Below are positions 42,629-46,810 of a DNA stretch of 46,810 bases, piece after piece (within the stretch, counting starts at the first letter, position 1; every line of letters begins with the position of its first letter). Source of the DNA: an uncultured bacterium. Lineage in GTDB: Bacteria; Myxococcota_A; Polyangia; Polyangiales; Houyiibacteriaceae. A model generated the notes under the pieces. It did no database searches. It saw nothing but the letters and a program-made list of their open reading frames with translations, and was not told where the DNA came from. The stretch spans positions 1-46,810 of the forward strand of contig CALJDU010000099.1 of NCBI GenBank assembly GCA_938024995.1, read 5' to 3'. Both the position numbers and the translations under genes were made by a program.

Positions 42629-43702
42629 TCAGAGACTGAAGCGTTGAAAGAACGCCCACGCCGCATCGGACGCGGAGATGTCCTCCGTGGTCGTCCCCAA
42701 GAACGGGATCGGGACGCCGCCGGGCCACTGGTGTCCGCCGCCTCGCACGCGGCAGCGCTGGACCGCCGCGCCCTCGCGACATGACCACTCGACGCAGGTG
42801 ACGTCTCCGCGCTCATACACGGTCGACGACGACCCACCGCAGCCGTTTCGCGTTCGCCAACCGTCGATGGTGGAGTCCACCGAGAGCTGCCCCGCGAACC
42901 CGGCGTACGGGACCACGCTGTCGGCGTCTCCGTGTATGTGCAGGACGGGCACCGGGCGCGATGGTGAACAAGAGAGGTCACCGTTCGTTCCCGCGACCGC
43001 CGCGATCGCCGTGATGCGATCGCTTAGGTCGCACGCCAGTCGGTGCGACATGAAGCCGCCGTTGGAGAGCCCAGTCGCGTAGACGCGGCGTTCGTCCACG
43101 CAGTACTCCGAGGCGAGCGCGTCGAGCAGCGCGCGCGTGAAGCCGACGTCATCGATCCCGCGAGACATCGCTGAGCCACAGCAGAGTCCGCCGTTCCACG
43201 TCGCGCCGACACCTTCTGGATGCACCGCGAGGAACCCTTCGGCGTCGGCGACCGCGTTCATTCGCGAGAGCGCGATTTGCTGAGAGGCGCTCGACATACG
43301 TCCGTGAAAGTTCAACACGACCGCGGTCGAAACCGCCGGGTTGTAGGTGGGCGGATAGTGAACGAAGAACGAGCGCGTCATTCCGTCGTGTGAGATCGAG
43401 ATCGCTCGGTCGTTGGCCCCCGGCGCGCTCCCGCATCCGGTTGACCCCCCCGCGTCGGCCACGTTCGTGTCGGCCACGTTCGTATCGGCCACGTTCGTGT
43501 CGGCCACGTTCGTATCGGGCGCGCTCGTATCGGGCGCGCTCGTATCGGGCGCGCTCGTGTCCGCGCTGTCCGGCGCGCCGGTATCACTGCTGGCGTCCGA
43601 GTGGGCCGCGTCGATGCCGCCACCGCCGAGATCTCCGCCACCGCACGCCAGCGCAAAAGACAGCGCGAACGACAGAAAGGTGAGGCGAAGAACGCAAGTC
43701 AC
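42629..43702 (-). CDS. PHB-depolymerase/LpqC-like esterase lipoprotein
   Basis: A 357-residue protein with a lipobox-like FALSFALAC signal. An Asp/Thr/Ser/Pro linker made of ADTNV and APDTS repeats (about 40-85) tethers an alpha/beta hydrolase. The nucleophile elbow is ATGLSNGGFMSH (GxSxG), the acid-loop strand is VLHIHGDADSVVPY and the catalytic His lies in GGGHQWPGG. This fits the secreted esterase family that includes PHB depolymerases and feruloyl esterases. It overlaps the upstream membrane gene by ATGA. Confidence 0.87.
   Translation of the reverse strand: MTCVLRLTFLSFALSFALACGGGDLGGGGIDAAHSDASSDTGAPDSADTSAPDTSAPDTSAPDTNVADTNVADTNVADTNVADAGGSTGCGSAPGANDRAISISHDGMTRSFFVHYPPTYNPAVSTAVVLNFHGRMSSASQQIALSRMNAVADAEGFLAVHPEGVGATWNGGLCCGSAMSRGIDDVGFTRALLDALASEYCVDERRVYATGLSNGGFMSHRLACDLSDRITAIAAVAGTNGDLSCSPSRPVPVLHIHGDADSVVPYAGFAGQLSVDSTIDGWRTRNGCGGSSSTVYERGDVTCVEWSCREGAAVQRCRVRGGGHQWPGGVPIPFLGTTTEDISASDAAWAFFQRFSL
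43455..43560 (-). repeat. 15-bp tandem repeats in the esterase linker
   Basis: About seven 15-bp units: four related to GTCGGCCACGTTCGT, then three to ATCGGGCGCGCTCGT (plus-strand reading). They encode ADTNV and APDTS pentapeptides in the linker between lipid anchor and hydrolase. Unit identity is high, so slippage could change linker length without frameshift. Confidence 0.9.
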
Positions 43703-44043
43703 AGCGAGGGCCAGATCACGTCAAAGAAGATGATGAGCCCGATGGCGCCAGCGATCCCGCTGAGGATGCCAACCACGATAGGCGCGGCGATCTTCGCTGT
43801 GGTCTTTCCCTTGAGCGCGACGAGACCGATCGCCGACATCAAGAACCCGCCGAGCGAACAGCAACCAGGCCCAGTCGCGGCGAGAGCCGCCTGGACGCCG
43901 TCCGACTCGCTTCCGTTGGCCGCGACCCCGCCGACGAGCAGCGCGCCGCCGCAACAGAAGAAGAGCGCGAGGGTGCCGAAGATGGAGATCATCAAGATCC
44001 CCACCTTCTTGTCTTTCGCTTGCTCCGCGGTCAGCTCGGTCAT
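43699..44043 (-). CDS. Small membrane protein with Cys-rich helices
   Basis: A 114-residue protein with three transmembrane segments (ILMISIFGTLALFFCCGGALL, CCSLGGFLMSAIGLVAL and PIVVGILSGIAGAIGLIIFF). The CC pairs may be lipid-facing or modified. No family recognised. It is the first gene of the chain ending at 40095; its stop overlaps the start of the esterase gene (ATGA). The function is unknown. Confidence 0.68.
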   Translation of the reverse strand: MTELTAEQAKDKKVGILMISIFGTLALFFCCGGALLVGGVAANGSESDGVQAALAATGPGCCSLGGFLMSAIGLVALKGKTTAKIAAPIVVGILSGIAGAIGLIIFFDVIWPSL

Positions 44044-44093
44044 CTCGTTTGGGTATCACAAGACGAAACCGAGTTCATCGGATGGCGCTTTAG

Positions 44094-45698
44094 TTAGTGA
44101 TCTTCGATGTGGAGAACGTCGCGCTCGTGGTCTTCCTCTTCGTCCACCAAGCCGATCACTTCGACTTCGATGCCGCGTTTGGGTGCGGTGCGAACGAACT
44201 CCTCGATGATCTCGCGCGAGTCGTGGTCGATGTGAAGCGAGCGACGCGCGTCGATGCAGATGAACGTGCCTGAGGTGAGGCTGTGGAGGTACTGACTCAG
44301 CGCCGCCTTGTTGAGGAACGAGACGTTTTCGCTCAGCTCGAGACGAATGCGATCGCCGTCCTCGTCTTCTTCTTCGCTGATGTCGTGCACGAAGTAGCTC
44401 GCCGTTGCGTGGTCCTTGAGGACAAAGAAGACGCCGATCACCAAGCCCAAAATCACACCCTTCAGCAGGTCCATCAAGATGATGCCAGCGACGGTCGCGA
44501 AGAACGGCAGCCACACCAAGAAGCCGTGCTCGAGCGTCTTCTTCATGTACTTCGGGTTCATCAATCGGTAGCCCAGGAAGAGCAGCACGGCGGCGAGGGA
44601 CGCGAGCGGGATCAAGTTCAGGATGTTCGCGATCGCGACGACGCAGACGAGGAGCAACACACCGTGGAAGAACGCCGATGCTTTGGTGCGGCCGCCCGAC
44701 GCGACGTTGGCGGAACCTCGGACGATGACCGCGGTCATCGGAATACCGCCGAGCAGCCCCGCGATCATGTTGCCGATGCCCTGCGCTTTGAGCTCGTGCG
44801 AAGGCGGCGTCTCGCGACCAAAGGGGTCTTGTTTGTCGACCGCTTCCACGCACAAGAGCGTTTCGACGGAGGCGACGATCGCGATGACCGCGCCCACCTT
44901 CCACGCTTCCGGTCGCGCGAACGCGCTCCAGGTCGGCGTGTTCAAGGCAAAGTCGTTGCCGAACACATCGGGAAGGTTGACCAACAACTCACCCTCGAGC
45001 GCCCAGTCCGGTTTCACGCTATCGAACAAGAGCTTCAGGCCGACCCCGGTGATGACGACCAAGAGCGCCGCAGGGAACTTGCGCAGCGCGGCGACGGGAA
45101 CCTTTGGCCAGAAGACCAGAATCGCGAGCCCCAACAAGGTCACGATCGTTGCGCCCCAGTGAAAGCCACCGAGCGCGTTTCCGATCTCCGAGAACGTGTT
45201 CGCGCCGTCCGCCTGAAAGAACGAGAAGTCGCCTTCCGAGTCCTTGTCCCAGCCGATCGCGTGCGGGATTTGCTTCAGGATCAGGATGATGCCGATGCCG
45301 GAGAGCATTCCGTGCACGACTGAGGACGGGAAGTAGTACGCGATGACGCCGGCGCGAAGAAAGCCCATCACGAGTTGGAGAAGACCGGAGATAACGACCG
45401 CGGCGAGGAACGCTTCGTAGGTCCCGAGCTCCGCGATACCGTTGAGAACGATAACGGTAAGTCCCGCTGCCGGACCGCTCACCGAGAGCGGGCTCTTGCT
45501 GATCGGGGCGACGATCAAGCCGCCGACGATCCCGGTGATGATCCCCGCGAACACTGGAGCGCCAGAAGCGAAGGCGATCCCCAGACAAAGTGGGAGTGCG
45601 ATCAGGAAAACAACAACAGCGGCCGGAAGGTCAAACTGAAGGTTTTTGAACGGGCTGAGATCTTCGACAACCGGAGGTTCAGAGCGCACGTCAGACAT
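44094..45698 (-). CDS. SulP-family inorganic anion transporter with STAS domain
   Basis: A 534-residue inner-membrane protein. The N-terminal FDLPAAVVVFLIALPLCLGIAFASGAP and GPAAGLTVIVLNGI are SulP signatures, with AGLLGGIPMTAVIVRGSANV in the second half. About 12-14 helices reach ~residue 400, and a cytoplasmic STAS-like domain (~435-534; LSENVSFLNKAALSQYL, FICIDARRSLHIDHD) closes the protein. Relatives such as BicA import bicarbonate with sodium, others sulfate. The substrate cannot be settled from sequence. The upstream 300 bases contain a dispersed repeat. Confidence 0.92.
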   Translation of the reverse strand: MSDVRSEPPVVEDLSPFKNLQFDLPAAVVVFLIALPLCLGIAFASGAPVFAGIITGIVGGLIVAPISKSPLSVSGPAAGLTVIVLNGIAELGTYEAFLAAVVISGLLQLVMGFLRAGVIAYYFPSSVVHGMLSGIGIILILKQIPHAIGWDKDSEGDFSFFQADGANTFSEIGNALGGFHWGATIVTLLGLAILVFWPKVPVAALRKFPAALLVVITGVGLKLLFDSVKPDWALEGELLVNLPDVFGNDFALNTPTWSAFARPEAWKVGAVIAIVASVETLLCVEAVDKQDPFGRETPPSHELKAQGIGNMIAGLLGGIPMTAVIVRGSANVASGGRTKASAFFHGVLLLVCVVAIANILNLIPLASLAAVLLFLGYRLMNPKYMKKTLEHGFLVWLPFFATVAGIILMDLLKGVILGLVIGVFFVLKDHATASYFVHDISEEEDEDGDRIRLELSENVSFLNKAALSQYLHSLTSGTFICIDARRSLHIDHDSREIIEEFVRTAPKRGIEVEVIGLVDEEEDHERDVLHIEDH

Positions 45699-45763
45699 GG
45701 GCTCACTTATAAGAGGGATGGCTCCACATGCAAAGTCGCGTGATCACTCTGAATCACTGACAT

Positions 45764-45862
45764 TATTCTCTGGAGGGACTGTCCGCCCCTCCCTCCAAAT
45801 AAGTAAATGATTTGGAGCCTCCCTCCCATGTTCGCTCCGCTCAGCGCTCCTTCGTCGCTTTC
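45764..45862 (-). repeat. Palindrome-bearing dispersed repeat, copy B (inverted)
   Basis: In reverse complement this stretch repeats the word order of copy A at 27.6 kb: AAGCGACGAAGGAG, GAGCGGAGCGA, ATCATTTACTTATTTGGA, then the palindrome (here 45772-45792 with an extra CTCC), then AGAGAATA. It differs from A by an insertion around GGGAGGGAGGCTCC. It lies in the otherwise gene-free region 45699-46000, between the divergent SulP transporter and Cys-rich lipoprotein. The rest of that region shows nothing else I can name. Confidence 0.85.
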
Positions 45863-46000
45863 CAACGTTGGTGATCTCCGCGGTTCATGAACTTTGACTG
45901 AACCTCTGTGAGCTGATCGGGTTGCGCCGAAGCGTATAGCGAAACACACTCCGCCGCTTTTTGGATTCGGCTCACTTGCTTGGAGCCACGAGGAGAGAGC

Positions 46001-46810
46001 ATGAAATACGGGCTGGTAGTGGTTTGCGCTTTGGCGCTCTTTGGGTGTGGTGACGACGATCGCGGGGGGACGGACACGTCGACCATGAGCGACGGCGGAG
46101 TGGACACGAACGTCGGAATCGACACGGGAACGGTTGGAGACGCCGGCACCGACACCAACACCGGGCGTGACACCACCCCTGCGGTGGACACTTTCTCGCC
46201 TCCCGGTGACGGCACGCTCGGCTCGGAGTGCAACTGCGACAGCGACTGCAGCGACGACGGCGCTGATCACCCTGGCTTCTGCTTGCTCGGCATCTGCATG
46301 ACGCGCTCCTCCTCAGGCACCTGCGCCGAGGCAGGGAGCACCGCCGAGTGCGGCGCGGGATCCCGATGCTGGAACCTCGAAGGTCTCGAAGGGATCTGCT
46401 GGCCCGACTGTGACTCATACGACTGCGAAGGCGCCTGTGACGGCGACGGCTCGTGCGCGCCGACCGCGGAGACGAGCTGTGACCCGGGCTGCGGCATCGC
46501 TTGTGGCCCTGGGGAGTGCAGCGCGGACAACCCAGACGGAGTCTGCGCGTCGGACACCCAGTCGTGCATCGCTGGAGAGTGCGTCGAGGTCTGCGCGCCC
46601 GGCAACCCCGACGGCTACTGCCCTTCGGGGAGCACGTGTACCGACGGCCGCTGCATCAGCACCTCTGGCTGCCCCTCGTGGATGTGCACCGGCGCGACCT
46701 GTGGCGACATCATCTCCATGCCGGGTTCACGCGACCCGCGAAGCGGCGAAGCGGCGGTTGACGGCTACTACGTCGCGCATGAGGAGCGCTACTCGTTCCT
46801 TCGACGCGAC
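46001..46810 (+). CDS. Cys-rich secreted lipoprotein, truncated by window edge
   Basis: The ATG at 46001 has AGGAGAGAGC directly upstream. The frame stays open to the last base (270 codons). A short signal ends in the lipobox LALFGCG, followed by an Asp/Thr/Gly linker (TDTSTMSDGGVDTNVG). A long Cys-rich region follows (CNCDSDCSD, CDSYDCEGACDGDG, CAPGNPDGYCPSG) resembling tandem EGF-like or Dickkopf-type Cys cassettes of Myxococcota. The last residues (VDGYYVAHEERYSFLRRD) begin a different, non-Cys domain. It might be an enzymatic domain such as a murein endopeptidase, but too little is visible to tell. Confidence 0.82.
   Translation, partial: MKYGLVVVCALALFGCGDDDRGGTDTSTMSDGGVDTNVGIDTGTVGDAGTDTNTGRDTTPAVDTFSPPGDGTLGSECNCDSDCSDDGADHPGFCLLGICMTRSSSGTCAEAGSTAECGAGSRCWNLEGLEGICWPDCDSYDCEGACDGDGSCAPTAETSCDPGCGIACGPGECSADNPDGVCASDTQSCIAGECVEVCAPGNPDGYCPSGSTCTDGRCISTSGCPSWMCTGATCGDIISMPGSRDPRSGEAAVDGYYVAHEERYSFLRRD

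Noticed and set aside
45707..46270. 187-residue minus-strand open frame across the repeat and the Cys-rich lipoprotein start
   Set aside because: It runs through the non-coding repeat and is antisense to a lipoprotein gene with a perfect ribosome site and lipobox.

Overview
The window is GC-rich, densely packed bacterial DNA. It carries many Asp/Thr/Pro-rich lipoproteins, a Hanks-type Ser/Thr kinase, a TIGR02147-type regulator, Rieske oxygenases, an RHS/YD-repeat fragment and Cys-rich secreted repeat proteins. This mix points to Myxococcota (Polyangia, Sandaracinaceae-like). That placement is an inference from gene content; no rRNA or other marker gene is present.

Layout. 1-5.9 kb (minus): the start of an RHS-like protein running off the left edge, a large fused 2Fe-2S/FAD/BFD/amine-oxidase flavoprotein, two thioredoxin-like lipoproteins and a small outer-membrane barrel. 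5.9-7.5 kb: a methyltransferase and, divergently, a cupin lipoprotein. 7.5-17.3 kb (minus): a tightly overlapping respiratory complex I operon nuoE-F-J-K-L-M-N. It lacks nuoG, H and I between F and J, and ends in a cupredoxin-like lipoprotein that overlaps nuoN. NuoL has a His-rich insert and a ~200-residue extra C-terminal domain. 17.5-24.0 kb (plus): a zinc-ribbon/proline-rich membrane protein, a small cytosolic protein, three membrane proteins and an OmpR-type regulator with its histidine kinase. 24.0-25.8 kb: a Rieske oxygenase and a DUF427 protein. 25.8-30.6 kb (minus): a vanadium-haloperoxidase-like lipoprotein, then the set Ser/Thr kinase, protoporphyrinogen oxidase, small membrane-anchored protein. 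30.7-33.8 kb (plus): a membrane protein, an M48-like protein with a degenerate zinc motif, and a small membrane protein. 33.8-36.9 kb (plus): a bacterial PARG-like macrodomain protein, a second Rieske oxygenase, DoxX and a membrane-associated methyltransferase, ending at a strong bidirectional hairpin. 37-39.4 kb (minus): a four-repeat Cys-rich lipoprotein, and a TIGR02147 regulator coupled to a lipoprotein. 39.5 kb (plus): a glutathione transferase. 40.1-45.7 kb (minus): a chain of four secreted or membrane proteins (including a PHB-depolymerase-like esterase and an FG-GAP-like lipoprotein) and a SulP anion transporter. 46.0 kb to the right edge (plus): a truncated Cys-rich lipoprotein.

Coordination. 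Many same-strand neighbours overlap by ATGA, GTGA, TTGA or TGATG, which suggests translational coupling within several operons. Themes are membrane bioenergetics (complex I, haem synthesis, quinone/thiol redox), Rieske mono-oxygenation, and a large extracytoplasmic lipoproteome. A palindrome-bearing repeat occurs at 27.6 kb and, inverted, at 45.8 kb. No tRNA, rRNA, CRISPR array, transposase or phage gene was seen.
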